A stretch of DNA of 64,000 nucleotides from Utricularia gibba (Eukaryota > Streptophyta > Magnoliopsida > Lamiales > Lentibulariaceae), in contig NEEC01000023.1 in the NCBI GenBank assembly GCA_002189035.1, positions 310,001-374,000 on the forward strand, written 5' to 3'. Both the position numbers and the translations under genes were made by a program. The notes beneath the pieces are model-generated. The model was not told where the DNA came from, did no database searches, and saw only the letters and a program-made list of their open reading frames with translations. This document shows, one piece after another, positions 30,701 to 45,028 of the stretch (its first letter is position 1; each line of letters opens with the position of its first letter).

Positions 30701-31034
30701 TCATCAAAAAAGACTTTGATCACAAAAAGTAGAGTGTGGTTAGGCATTGTAGAATGAGTAAGTACCGGATGTACAAAAGAGAGTTGTTTGCTTATTTTGT
30801 AATCAGGATCTCATTCTTACGTGATGATTTACTCACCAGATGCGTTCAAACTGTAATATTCACTGTGGAGAGTAAAAAAAAAATTATGTTTACTGTCTTC
30901 AGAATTCCAGGGAGAGAAATTTCAATCGATCATTTTCCTCCTGGCCATCCGCCCCAGAAAGCTCCAGCTACTTATCCACTTTTTCTGCGACTGTGTTCCC
31001 AGCTTTGCGTTTGTTCATAATCCCACCAGCAAAA

Positions 31035-32112
31035 ATGTCCGAGGCTGAGTCAAACCAGAAGACAAAGACTGCGCTTCTTGTGATCGATATGCAGGTTCGT
31101 TTTTTTCTTACGGTTTTTTTCGTCCCAACTTCCCCTTTCAGTGCTTTTATGGGTTTCATATCTCGCTTGACGACAGAAAGATTTCATCTTGCCGGGTGGC
31201 CCTTTGCAAGTAAAAGGCGGGCAAGCCATTGTTCCTAATGTTGCTGCTGCTGTTGAATTTGCGAGAAGTTGTGGTATTCCTGTTATTTGGGTGGGTTGCT
31301 CTCGTGTTCCCCTCATTTATCTTATTGGGTTTCTAGTTTGAACTACCAATCTAATGATATTTTTTTTTTGATAGTGTTCATGTTGCTGATGCACTCAAAC
31401 TTGGTTAAAATGGTTGATCTGAGATCAGAATCAATATGTGTAGGTTGTGCGTGAGCATGATCCTTTGGGCAGGGATGTGGAATTATTCCGCAGGCATTTG
31501 TATTCGACTGACAAACCGAAACCCACTACAAGGGGCTCTGTAGGTGCAGAGTTGGTTGATGGGCTAGAGATCAAAGATGGTGAATATAAACTGGTGAAGA
31601 CAAGGTTCAGTGCATTTTTCCACACACATCTTCACTCATATATTCAGGCTCTTGGGGTGGATAAGTTGGCCATCACTGGTAAAAGGAAAAAACTTTCCTC
31701 GTGTCTCCCTTTCAGCTCATGATACCATTTCCCTTATCAATATTGAACTTGCTTAGGTGTTCAAACTCCAAACTGCATCAGACAAACAGCTTTTGACGCA
31801 GTTGCTTTGGATTATCGAAAGGTGATTGTTATCGCTGATGCCACCGCTGCTGCAACTACTGATATACATCTTGGTACTCATCTGGCGAACTTCCTAATGC
31901 TGTGTTACTCTAAATCAATCTGCATGCCATTTTTTCTTGAACCTCATTCAAAACGTTTGCTACTGATTCATTGCTCTATATGGTCATATCTGAATTCTGT
32001 TGGGTTGCATCTGATTTCTGCTTTATTTTATTGGCTAGCGAATCTCTTCGACATGAACAATGTAGGCATCGAAACACCAACGCTGGAGGAGTGGTCTGAA
32101 TCTGAACATTAG
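31035..32112 (+). CDS. Isochorismatase-like hydrolase (probable nicotinamidase-like, At3g16190 type)
   Basis: Cysteine hydrolase fold protein of about 199 residues. Exons: 31035-31094, 31177-31290, 31444-31678, 31757-31873, 32039-32112, total 600 nt. The family triad can be placed: Asp in ALLVIDMQKDF, Lys in LVKTRFSAFF, Cys in GVQTPNCIRQTAFDAVALDY. REHDPLGRDVELFRRH and ETPTLEEWSE match the plant At3g16190-type protein, annotated as a probable (possibly inactive) nicotinamidase. The substrate is unproven; only the fold and the triad residues are seen. Start chosen at MSEAESNQK, the first ATG before the conserved beta strand. Intact. Confidence 0.87.
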
Positions 32113-33149
32113 CACAGAACCAGCTGATGTTCATGTCACATGCAGTTTCCATGAAAGATCATGCTTGTAATGATTTCTCAGTTTCCATTTGGTAGAAATT
32201 AAAACATAAACTGGTTGTTTTTCTTTCTAAAAGCCTATCTGTCCATACTGTGCAGGGGTTAGCCATAATGACTAGATTGCTTGGATCAACTTATCACCCC
32301 AAGCATCAATCATTGTCATGGAATTAAATACTTTGATGTCAACCCTGAAGCCGAAACTTATAGTCTGTTTTGTTTGGTACAGAATTGATTTTCGAATAAA
32401 ACACATGTTATTTCTATTTTACATAGAGTTGAAACTATGAAATATTTCAATTTTTTTGATAACTTGAACTACCCCTGTTTTAATAAAAATTGAAATGTTT
32501 CTAAAAAATATAGAATCATCTTTTTAAAAATTATTTTTAAGAGTTATTTCAAACAAATTCTTACATGATAATCAAAATTAATCTCTCAACTATTAAAAGT
32601 ATTAAGATTTATACTTCACAAGAGATGAACAATTTTCGATAAAACATACCAAAAGAGTCATTTTAAAAAATGCCCACTATAGTAAAATTCTCTTATAAAA
32701 TTATCCATTATGTGTAGTATATGTAAATTTATGAAATCATCCGTATTTTTTTAATATGTATATAAATATTATAATATGTATTTTTATAATATTTAATAAT
32801 GATTTTCATAAAATATTTTTAGTAAATAATTTTTTATATTTTTTCAGAAATTATTTTGATCTTATTAAATATATATTATTACTACTAAATTATTAAATTA
32901 TTATTTATTATAAAAATGAGTTGATTTTAATTGATGTTTTATTAAAAATCATTATTAACTATTATAAAAAAGATGAAGTATTTCGTAAATTTACATACAT
33001 ACATACACTACACATAATAAATACCTTTTTAAACAGATTTTTATTAAGATATTTACTTTTCAAAGTCACCCCAACCAAAGTCAACCATCACTAGTGGGTG
33101 GTATGTAGGGATTATATGTGCGCTATTACAACAAGCTAATGAGAGTCTG
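32113..33149. other. AT-rich spacer
   Basis: About 1 kb, strongly AT-rich after 32350. No ORF, RNA gene or transposon end recognised. The last 100 bp before 33150 should contain the CYP72A promoter. Confidence 0.55.
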
Positions 33150-33173
33150 ATGGTTGCAGCTTACCTAACAAAA

Positions 33174-35008
33174 ATGAGAACCTTCGCTGAAATTCTTGCT
33201 GTTTCTCTGGTCTCAGTCTTGTTGTTCTCTCTATGGAAAGCAGTGAACTGGGCATATTTCAGGCCAAAGAGACTGGAGAAGCTTTTGAAGGAGCAAGGAC
33301 TCAAAGGGAACAGCTACAACTTGATCTATGGAGACATGAAGGAGCTTCAAGAAACTTTTGAAAAGGCAGAGGAAAAACCAGTCAAAATTGATGATGATAT
33401 CAAGCCAAGAATCGTTGGGTTTCTCTTGAAAACCATCACAACCTATGGTACACATGAAACCATCTTTTTTCATAACATGATTGCGTCTGAAGATTGAGAG
33501 ATCCTTTGTTAATTTGCAGGAAACAAGAGCTTCTTTTGGCTCGGTACACAGCCTTCAGTGATCATAAACGAGGCTGAACTAGTGAAGGAGATCATGAACA
33601 AGCCAGATGTTTATAGGAAGCCAGCAAGCAGAAATCCTCTGACTGATCTTCTTGCAAAAGGAGTCATTGCTTATGAAGGAGAAAAATGGATGAAACATCG
33701 AAAAATCATGAACCCCGCTTTCCACTCCGAGAAACTCAAGGTTATTCATACTTCCCTGAACTCTAGTGAAACACAAGATCCGATAGATTAGATGAGTATG
33801 TCTGAAAGTCAAACTGCTCTAACGAGTACCTGTTTCTTGCGTCTATGATAGCTGATGATACCAGCATTTATTAAGTGCTGCGACAAAGTATTAAGCAAGT
33901 GGGATGAGGTAATTATGTCAGGGGATGGGTCAAGGGAGATAGACATATGGCCTGATATGCAGAGAATAACTAGAGATGCCATTTCCAGAACTGCTTTTGG
34001 TAGCAGCCATGAGCAAGGAAGCAAGATCTTTGAACTTCAAAGGGAGCAAGCTATGCTTGCCGTGAAAGCCGAACAGTCTCTGTATATTGCTGGATCAAAG
34101 TTTCTACCTACCAAACGGAACAAGAGAATGAAAGAGATAGCAAGGGAAGTGAGTTTCTTGATCAAGGGGATTATTGATCAAAGGATCAAAGCAATGAAAA
34201 CTGGGGAAGCAAGTAGCGGTGACCTACTCAGCCTGCTGTTGGAGTCGAATGTTGACAAAATTGAGCAACATGGGAACAATAGCTTCGGAATGAGCATAGA
34301 TGAATTGGTGGAAGAATGCAAGCTCTTCTACATTGCAGGGCAAGAGACAACCTCTGTTCTAATCTTATGGACACTGGTTTTGCTGTCTAGATACCCTGAA
34401 TGGCAGAGAAAGGCAAGGGAAGAAGTACTACAAGTTTTTGGAAAGAACAAACCTGAAATGGAAGGACTGAATCAGCTCAAAACAGTGAGTACTGAAGTTC
34501 TACGTTATAAAAGACTCGCACAAGTCAATTACTTCAGTCTCCTTGTTATTAATCATATTCAACTATCTTTTCCCAAACACAGGTTAACATGATCCTACAC
34601 GAAGTTATGAGGTTCTGTCCACCAGTTGCTGAGCTTGAACGTGAAGTAAGCATCGATACGAGGCTCGGAGAAATGGCTCTGCCTGCCGGAGTACACCTCT
34701 CCATACCAATCATTCTTCTTCATCACGATGCAGAAATTTGGGGAGAAGATGCAATGGAATTCAAGCCAGAGAGGTTCAATGAAGGAGTGGTGAAGGCCCA
34801 AAAAGGGAATGGTGTATTTTTTCCATTTGGCTGGGGGCCTCGTATATGCATTGGACAACATTTTGCGATGTTGGAAGCCAAAGTAGTGATCTCAATGATC
34901 CTACAGCGTTTCTGGTTCGAGCTCTCAGCCTCTTACACTCATGCTCCTGTGTCAATCATAACTGTCCAGCCTCAGCATGGTGCTCATTTGATTCTGCATC
35001 AACTTTAG
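33174..35008 (+). CDS. CYP72A: Cytochrome P450, CYP72A family, copy 1 (one intron lost)
   Basis: ER-anchored haem monooxygenase. CYP72A enzymes oxidise varied terpenoids, including triterpenes, secologanin precursors and gibberellins; the substrate here is unknown. Exons: 33174-33447, 33520-33740, 33852-34484, 34583-35008; 1554 nt, 517 residues. N-terminal membrane helix, then [14 protein letters not shown]-helix [16 protein letters not shown] (A-G-x-E-T-T), K-helix [11 protein letters not shown] (E-x-x-R), FKPERF, and haem loop [13 protein letters not shown] with the Cys ligand. It is the tandem twin of the gene at 35764. Exon 3 here (633 nt) equals exons 3+4 of the twin (248+385), so the intron present there is missing here, exactly at the splice junction. 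ATG 33150 is an alternative start adding eight residues. Intact. Confidence 0.93.
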
Positions 35009-35763
35009 TAAGCGCATAGTTTTTGTGTTTGTTTTGGCATAAGAGCATCAGATCAAGTTCGATCTTGCCAGCAGTCACATCAGAACTTTGTCTACATAAA
35101 TTTCACTTTCTTAAGAGTCAAGATTGAATTTTTTTTCTCCCACTCCGACAACAACCAAAAAGGGACACCCAAACTTCAATTCTTCAATGAAGAGATTACA
35201 TAAGAGGAGAAGCTGAAGCCTACTTTTCATCCTGGGCATCGCTCTCGTTGTATCTCCATTTCTCAACGATGTCTAATGCAATGACAATGAAGTTGTATGA
35301 ATCGCATAAAGGAAATCTGCTGATCAGATGCACTGAGCAAATTGCATGCCTGAGATCAGGTGGTGAGCTTGTCCACTAGCTGCAACCAAAGATCCTGTAG
35401 TGACCCAAGAACTCAACTTTGAACTAGAAACTCTCTTATGAAGCTATCAGACTGGGAGGAAGTTAAATGAAAACCAGCAGTTTCCAAAGCAATGAATTGA
35501 ATTCAAACATGGAGTCTCTTGTAGTTGCCTCTGATTCAAGTCTTTCCTTTATTCATCCCCACCAAATCTTTGAATTAGCTGAAGTTCAGTTGACTTCGCA
35601 AGTATCTGCATGGACCATTGGCGATAAATGCTGATGTGGGAAAGGACAACAATCATTAAACACCATATCGTTGATTATGATGAGCAAAATCCAGCTTCTA
35701 GAAGGTTTTAGAACACAATATATACACATAAATGTTTGAGGAAGACCTGATCCTCATCCAGAA
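35009..35763. other. Spacer between the tandem CYP72A genes
   Basis: 755 bp. Copy 2 promoter: TATATACA near 35719-35726, about 40 bp before the ATG at 35764, is a likely TATA box. No other gene seen. Confidence 0.5.
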
Positions 35764-37631
35764 ATGGAAATCTTGAGCTATTCTCTGCTTGCTCTTCTTC
35801 TTACCCTGTTGTTTTCACTCCTGCACTGGGCTTATCTCAAGCCAAAGAGACTTGAAGCGTTCTTAAGGAAACAGAATCTCAAAGGTAACGCCTACAGGTT
35901 GCTGTATGGAGATCTGCAGGAACTTCAACGCTCTTTCGAGGACGCTCAGTCCAAACCCATCGCTGTTCACGACGATATCAAACCGAGAGTTCTCCCTTTT
36001 CTGCTAAAAACCATGAAAGTGCATGGTATGATTCCTCCCAATTAACTGTTAATTTGATTCATATGCAAATGGGCTCTCGTCCATGGCTAAATTCTTCCAG
36101 GATTATGGTTAATTTACCAGCTTATTTGTACTTGCAGGGAAGATAAGCTTTCATTGGTCTGGGACAAGGCCTTCGGTCATAGTCAACGACCCTGAACTAG
36201 TCAAGGAGATGTTTAACAGCACACAAGTTTACAGGAAGCCAAAGCCGAATAACCCTCTGGCGAGGTTGCTGCTAACGGGACTCGTGGCGAGTGAAGGAGA
36301 AAAATGGGCGAAACATAGAAAAATCATGAACCCCGCCTTCCACTTTCTGAAGCTGAAGGTTTCTCCATACCGCTTCTGTAGAAACATCTGGTTTCTGTCT
36401 TCACACGGTGTGTTTCATTTGTTTTTCTGCAGCTGATGGTACCGGCTTTCAGTTGGAGCTGTGAAGAAGTGCTGAGGAAATGGGAGGAGATCATCCAGTC
36501 CTCCAATGGTGCAGGTGAAGTAGATGTCTGGCCTGATCTGCAGAACATAACCAGAGACGCCATTTCCAGAACTGCTTTTGGTAGTAGCTATGAACAGGGA
36601 AGAAAGATTTTTGAACTTCAAGTGGAGCAAACTAAACACACTGTCAAGAGCGGCATGAAGCTATACCTTCCTGGATCAAAGTACACACCTTTTTACTGCA
36701 TAAGCAACATTTTCACATGCCGAAGGATCACTGTTGTTGTGTTCACAGGTTTTTGCCGATTGGGCTGAACAAGTGGATCATGGAGATTGAGAAGCAAGTG
36801 CAGAGCTTGATCAGGGGCCTCATCGATGCAAGGATCAAGAACATGCAAACAGAGAAAGCCAGCCATAACGACCTGCTAGGCTTGTTGCTGGAGTCCAACC
36901 TCAATGAAATTGAGCAGCATGGCAGCAAAAAGTTTGGGATGACTATGGATGATGTGGTGGAAGAATGCAAAATTTTCTATTTTGCAGGGCAAGAAACAAC
37001 CTCTGTTCTGCTCCTATGGACACTCGTTTTGCTCAGTCGATACCCAGAATGGCAGGAAAAAGCTCGAGACGAAGTTCTGCACATCTTTGGGAAGAAAACT
37101 CCCGATTTCGAAGGCTTGAATCAACTCAAAATAGTGAGTTCTCTACTCAACTACTTAACTTCTACAAACCCTGGTCTCTCGTTTTGAAAACTCCCCTGAA
37201 CTCAGGTGAACATGATTCTACATGAAGTTCTGCGACTGTATCCACCGGTTCCTTTACTCAACCGTCAAGTAAACGAAGAGACGAAGCTCGGCGACGTCAC
37301 ACTTACATCAGGGATAAACGCTACGATACCGATCCTCTTTCTCCACCACGACACCGGAGTCTGGGGAGACGACGCGATGGAGTTCAAGCCGGAGAGGTTC
37401 AGTGAAGGCGTGAGCAAGGCCCACAAGGGAAATGGTGCGTTCCTGCCATTTGGGTGGGGGCCGCGTATCTGCATCGGACAGAGCTTCGCTCTGTTAGAAG
37501 CGAAAGTGGTGCTCTCCATGATTTTGCAGCAGTTTTCGTTTGAGCTGTCGTCTTCTTACAGCCATGCTCCTGTACTGATGATAACCATGCAACCGCAACA
37601 TGGCGCTCATTTGATTCTTCACAAGCTGTAG
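35764..37631 (+). CDS. CYP72A: Cytochrome P450, CYP72A family, copy 2
   Basis: Second member of the tandem pair. Five exons: 35764-36025, 36138-36358, 36433-36680, 36749-37133, 37206-37631; 1542 nt, 513 residues. This five-exon layout is the common one for CYP72A genes. N-terminal anchor [20 protein letters not shown], then [14 protein letters not shown]-helix [17 protein letters not shown]-helix [17 protein letters not shown], haem loop [13 protein letters not shown]. Exons 2 and 5 have the same lengths as in copy 1 (221 and 426 nt), confirming recent tandem duplication. Differences are spread over the protein, more in the N-terminus and in the 36640-36800 region around the extra intron, so the two enzymes may differ in substrate. 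Intact. Confidence 0.94.
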
Positions 37632-39152
37632 ACATTTCAGTTTCCAAATTCATGATTTCAAGTATTATTAAGATTAAGGGTGGGTTTGGTTGCTAGATTT
37701 CGCTTAAACACAGATTTAGTTTATTTGTGTTTAGATAACACAATTTTATGGATTTAAATTATGTAATTTGTATTTGGTTGATGAGTTTAAGTTATTTAAA
37801 TTTAATACACATTTAATATGTGGATATAAAATTTTTATATTAAATTATCAATATGGACTTTAATTAATTAAAATAAATTATCACATATCTTATTTTTCTA
37901 TATCATTTTATAAGTTCAATCGAGTATCACATAGTATTAATCACGGTGTTTAATTGAAACTTTATTTTATAACAAATACTGAATAATAATAGATGCAATG
38001 CTCGTTTTCAAAACAAAAATTCATATTTTACAGCGATGAGACTTGCGTCAACAGACGGGTTTATTTTTATTCGTCTAAAACCCACGAATCCACGTCGCAA
38101 TTCACCTAAAGGTTAGATATAATTAAAATCATATCATGTAGATAAAAAACGAAAATCATATTAAAAAAAGATTAGATATAATTAAAATATTAATAATATG
38201 TAATTTATTGTATATTTAATTATGTTATTTTAATTTTTTGAAATGTTATTGTTTGTCTAAATCTGAAATCGAAAAATTTGAGGTTTCAAATTGAGTTCAA
38301 AATTGACTAAAATTGTTCATCAACACTAATTCATAGGTTAAAAAAGTTCAAAATATCTCCAGTTAAGATTTTTTTTATTATTTTGGGATGCAAAACCTTA
38401 ATTTCATCTATATTTTTTTAAAAAAATATTGTGGTTTATTCACGGGACGTGTCATGATTTGATTCGTGTATTATGTTAAAATTGATTTTATATTTTTATT
38501 TGAAATAATGAGGGCTACTGGCGTTAAAAGATCCACGAACGAGAAAGAAATCTCCGGACGGGTGCTTCGGACGCCCGAGAACCGGACCAATCAGATAACT
38601 CACAGATGGCCACGTCTGTCGTTGCGAACCACATCCACTCTCTCTAAATTGCTCGCTTCCGCTTCAAAGTTTTCATCTTTCTTGCTTCGCGCTGCAACTT
38701 TCTCCTTGCCCACTGGTACGCCGCGTGGTTGTGGAACTATCTCACACCATTATTGCATGCTTATGTTCTGGGTTCGTCGCGTTTTAGTTGTTTATTGGCG
38801 ATAAGCCATCCGTACGGATCCCTGTCACCCAAGTTCAAGCCCCTCGTTGCACTCTTTCAAATCGGTTTCTGTAAAAATCGAGTCTTTTAATGATTTCGCT
38901 TTGTGGGTGTCGAGATATCAAGTTTCGAATCACAGAGTTGTTATCTTTGCTTCTGGTTATTTTCTTATTTACACAATTTGGATGCGGCAAGTCAATGATT
39001 TTTAAGCCTAGTGATTAGTAGTTGTTGAATTATCCTAACTGGTTTCTGAAAGGGGTAGAATTAGCCGTACAGTAGATTGTTGATCCACGTTTTATGTGAG
39101 ATTGCAACTTAAAATATTGTTTTTTGTTCTTTTTTGCTTCAGGGGAACACCC
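37632..39152. other. AT-rich spacer and FTSH2 5' leader
   Basis: 37680-38500 is AT-rich; it opens with GGGTGGGTTTGGTTG, a phrase common at plant MITE ends, but no matching inverted end was found. 38560-38716 is GC-richer and looks like a 5' UTR exon; a GTACGCC donor at 38717 and a TTGCTTCAG acceptor at 39141 suggest a 5' UTR intron before the FTSH2 ATG. Confidence 0.45.
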
Positions 39153-41458
<2,306 letters not shown>

Positions 41459-41706
41459 GATGAGATCCCACATCACACACGTCGTTTCTGTAATACACGA
41501 GCATGTAGAAACAGATGGAAGGAAAGGTATTAATTATCTCGGCTCCCCAAATACACACAGACGAGCAGTTACAGCAGCATACAGAGATAGATAACTGTAG
41601 CATTGAATCTGAAATCTTTGTGAGAAACTGTCCTGAATTAGTTGCAGAAACCAAAGTAAGCTCCTTTACAGTCAGAGAACAGGGCCAAAAATCATGTAAA
41701 CACGAT

Positions 41707-43296
41707 TCAGTAGTCATCGGGGAAAAGTTGTCTCCTCCACACAGCGCCGGAAAACAAGGGAGTATTCCGGCAAGTCCCAAGATCACCAAACAAAAGCTTG
41801 TCTTCTTCTCCGATCGGCATAAACCTTTCAACGTCAGCATTTACCCACGACGGCCCAACAAACGTCGTCTCATCCATCATCGTCGACCCCACTTCACACA
41901 CCCACCCAAACTCCCCAACGAACTCCGCGAACCCCTCCTCCGCAGCCGCCGTTTCCTCCTCCCCCTGATCCAAACCTGATTCACCGGGTTCCGGCATCGG
42001 CGGCGCCAAAGGGCGCGTGAGATGGTGGGGCTTCACGGCCGGCGTGCTGAGTGGGTGGTTATGCTCACACGTGTAGGTGATCATGACTGCAGTGGGGTCA
42101 TGGCGGCTCCTCTCAACTTGCTTCCGGGCGGGACAACCCTTGGAACTGCTACACCGGTAATATCCCCTGTTTCATTACAAGAAATTACTCAGACCAGATT
42201 CCGCAAAAACAAGCGGCGCGTGGGACCAAACTTTACTTTTTTTTAATTATTATTATTTTTGTCAACTACTCTCATTATTTCCAACATTAATTAAAAACAA
42301 ACTAGTCCCCAATCCCTACCGGCTACCGCCGCTTCTATTTTTCCTTTTTCTTTAATTACAAAAAATACCAGAAACAACATCCAGTCATTTATTATTATTT
42401 TTAAATAATTTTATTTTAATATAAATCTATTTAAACATTATAATTATATTGCTATAATATAAATGACTTGTAAAATATACTTTTTATTATAGATTTATAA
42501 AATATGAGTAAATATGTCATTTAATCGTAAAAAATATTTTTATTTTATTTTATTCCAAAAGTGAATTAATAATAATCATTCTAACAAAATAATTTCAAAA
42601 ATATATCAATTTTTATTTTATTTAAAATTTCAATTCTATTAAAATTAATTCTAAAGTAATTATACATTTTCAAATATTAAAATGAAAAACGACCAACATA
42701 TTAATAAAATAATTATGTTTAGAAAAAACACACAAATGGGACGCGCCGCCGCTACTCCCGGCGGCGATCACGAAGAAGCAGTTAATGAGATATCTTCCAT
42801 ATGCAATTATTCTTGCATCATTTTCCCACACTTATTGCTCTCATTCATTTTCATTGGTTTCCAGATTTAAATAAAAAAAATGGAAATGAAAATTGAAGGC
42901 AATCCATTTCACTCTTATTACATGGTGCAGTCAGTTACCTTGGATAAGGAGATCCCTTGATTGGCTTCTGACCGTACTTCCGCCACGACCAGGGATCCTG
43001 CGGCGGCTGCACCTCCGTCTTACTTCTCAGTCCGTCGCCCAGAGACACCGTCACCACCCTCTTCTTCGTTCCCTTCCTACTGTCAGAAAAAAGAAAGAAA
43101 AACACTTTCTGTCACGCCCCTGATCCCGAAAATCCATCACGGTAAAAAGGGTCGGTCCAGAATCAAACCTTTTTTTAACTGAAGGAGCGTGGATTTCTTC
43201 ATCGCCGGAGAGCGGAGACCCAGCGGTGTTCTCCGGCGTAGTTGTCGCAGAAGACGGATCCTCATCCTCCGGCCCACGATCAACTCTTCTCTCCAT
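41707..43296 (-). CDS. WRKY transcription factor, group IIe
   Basis: Binds W-box DNA. Three exons: 43296-43169, 43079-42939, 42166-41707; 729 nt, 242 residues. The first exon is an acidic leader ([20 protein letters not shown]). The second carries [12 protein letters not shown] and [18 protein letters not shown], the third the C2H2 zinc finger, [20 protein letters not shown] to [11 protein letters not shown]. The intron after SPYPR is at the position conserved in most plant WRKY genes. The domain is closest to WRKY65/69-type IIe proteins from memory. The second intron (772 nt) is AT-rich. An acidic C-terminal tail could be an activation region. Transcribed toward FTSH2, with stops about 250 bp apart. 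Confidence 0.92.
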
Positions 43297-43463
43297 TTAT
43301 ACAGATGGGAAACGCATGCAGAAGTGTCGCACTGCAGCTGTGTTTGGCGGTGAAGAGACAGACTTTGGGGGTGCGGAGTGAAGAAGAAGGAGAAGAAGAT
43401 GGTGGAAAATGAAATTTTTGATAAGTTAGGAACTGGATTGTAATAATACAAGAGTAGGGGACG

Positions 43464-43471
43464 CCACGTGG
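43464..43471. promoter_or_regulatory. Perfect G-box CCACGTGG upstream of the WRKY gene
   Basis: Palindromic CCACGTGG 168 bp before the WRKY start codon. G-boxes bind bHLH and bZIP factors. A second CGTGG lies about 10 bp away. Function is inferred. Confidence 0.55.
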
Positions 43472-43914
43472 ATGATCAGCGTGGCAAATAATTATTATTT
43501 GTCCGTGGATTAGTTGCATAATTCACTTCTTATTCGCTCCAATTTTTTAATACCATATTTATTATTTAAATAATTAGGGACGTTCTTTTCTTACCTTATT
43601 TCGCACAGAAAAATTAAAGTAATAAAGCTATTAATTAAATATTACTAGCCTTTTACCGATAACCACAATAAACAATTCGAATTAGGTTATAATTAATAAT
43701 ATTTAATTAAAATCCTGTCGTCATTGCTTTCGTAGGTGTCGTCATCCGACAAATGAAATTCGGACAAGTGTCCCCCACTTTTATGTCCAGCTCCAACTTC
43801 CCCAAATGCTTTTTTTAATAAAAATTGATTTTATTATTCTTTTAATAATTTCAGTATTTAAAAATAAAAAAGAAAAAGAAAAATTCATCGAGCATGATGA
43901 ATACAATTGGAGGG

Positions 43915-44184
43915 CTATCTGTACTCTCTTCTCAGTATCTTCCTGGCGGAGGCGGCCCTCTCCCCGGAGCACCGAATCTGAATGCCAAGTTTCCGCTTGC
44001 CACAACTCGATGCACGGAAAGCAAACGCGGGGCGGCAATCCCCTCTTGTGCGGAATTCATGCGTGATGTCGCTGAGGGGTAACCGCCGCCCCGCCCGCGA
44101 TTTCACCGGAGAGGGGAGAGATTTGGCTGCCAGCGGAATGTTCTCCTTGTTCTCATTGTCCGATGAGCATGTCTTCAGCTCCAT
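43915..44184 (-). CDS. Small KEN-box protein of unknown function
   Basis: 89 codons from MELKTCSSDNENKENIP. The protein has a KEN box (NENKENIPL), a signal for APC/C-mediated degradation in cell-cycle proteins, followed by SPVKSRAGRRLPLSDITHEF, like the R-x-P-L-x-D-I-T blocks of plant cell-cycle regulators. The C-terminal half is basic (GKRKLGIQIR, SARKILRREYR). I cannot assign a named family; the motif pair suggests a mitotic APC/C substrate. No intron is needed, though a frameshift or extra exon near the C-terminus cannot be excluded. The ATG is the first in frame; the frame stays open upstream without an ATG. Confidence 0.5.
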   Translation of the reverse strand: MELKTCSSDNENKENIPLAAKSLPSPVKSRAGRRLPLSDITHEFRTRGDCRPAFAFRASSCGKRKLGIQIRCSGERAASARKILRREYR

Positions 44185-45028
44185 GGATTCTTGCGGGAAG
44201 GAAGAAACTCTCGCATGGTGGAGGGAAGACTGGTTGGGAGATTTATAGACTGGAAAGGTTTGTGGAGGGAGAGAAGAAAATTTGGGAATTAGGGCAGTGA
44301 GAATTTGCTTCAAATCTGGGAGGGAGGAAGAAGAGGGATGAATCAAAATTGAAATAATACAGGTTATGGGTTATGGAGGGAACCCGGTAAACCCGACAGA
44401 TTTCCCGGTCGAACCGCTTACCCAACTGTATTATGGTGGAAACCAGAATAAGAATATAAAATTATATTCATTATATTTAGAAATAATTTTTTTTATAAAT
44501 GATATTTTAATCTTAAAAATACGAGGTTAATTTTTTTTAATCCTAAACGAAATCTCGCGATAATAATCTTTTTATTTTTTGATAAAAAAGTATAAGACCA
44601 AAAAAAGATATACGAAATCATCCAAACCGCTGGAAGCATCAAAAACTGTATAAACCGGCGGTTTAGGGCTGCAAAGCTTATGGGGTTGAGGGTAAACCGG
44701 TTGCGCGAAACGCTCCATTTAGTTGGGCGAATCGGAGAAGACCAAGCGCCGGCAGTGGGGGAAGGGATGCATACAATTGAGCAAATCACGACAAACTCTG
44801 TTCCGGGGGGGACCCTCATGCAAGCGACGTCGTAGAAGAGGAGAGATCCCAATCCACGATCCATCGTACGACGAGAAGAAACCATGGAAGTCGTGGAGCT
44901 TGAAGCCTCGGGAATGCCTTGGGTATGTCTGTGAACTCTGAACAACGGCCAATCATGGTTTCCGCCTCGGATCACGCGGAAGGTGGCGGTGAAGAGAAAG
45001 AAGGGTGAGGGAAAAGGAAGGGGTGGGG
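44185..45028. other. Spacer upstream of the KEN-box gene
   Basis: 844 bp. Promoter of the KEN-box gene expected at the left edge. 44430-44620 is AT-rich. 44720-45028 is GC-richer and may be the decayed start of the adjacent pseudogene. No gene recognised. Confidence 0.4.

Noticed and set aside
37680-38100. MITE-like opening GGGTGGGTTTGGTTG
   Set aside because: No matching inverted terminus or target duplication found downstream.
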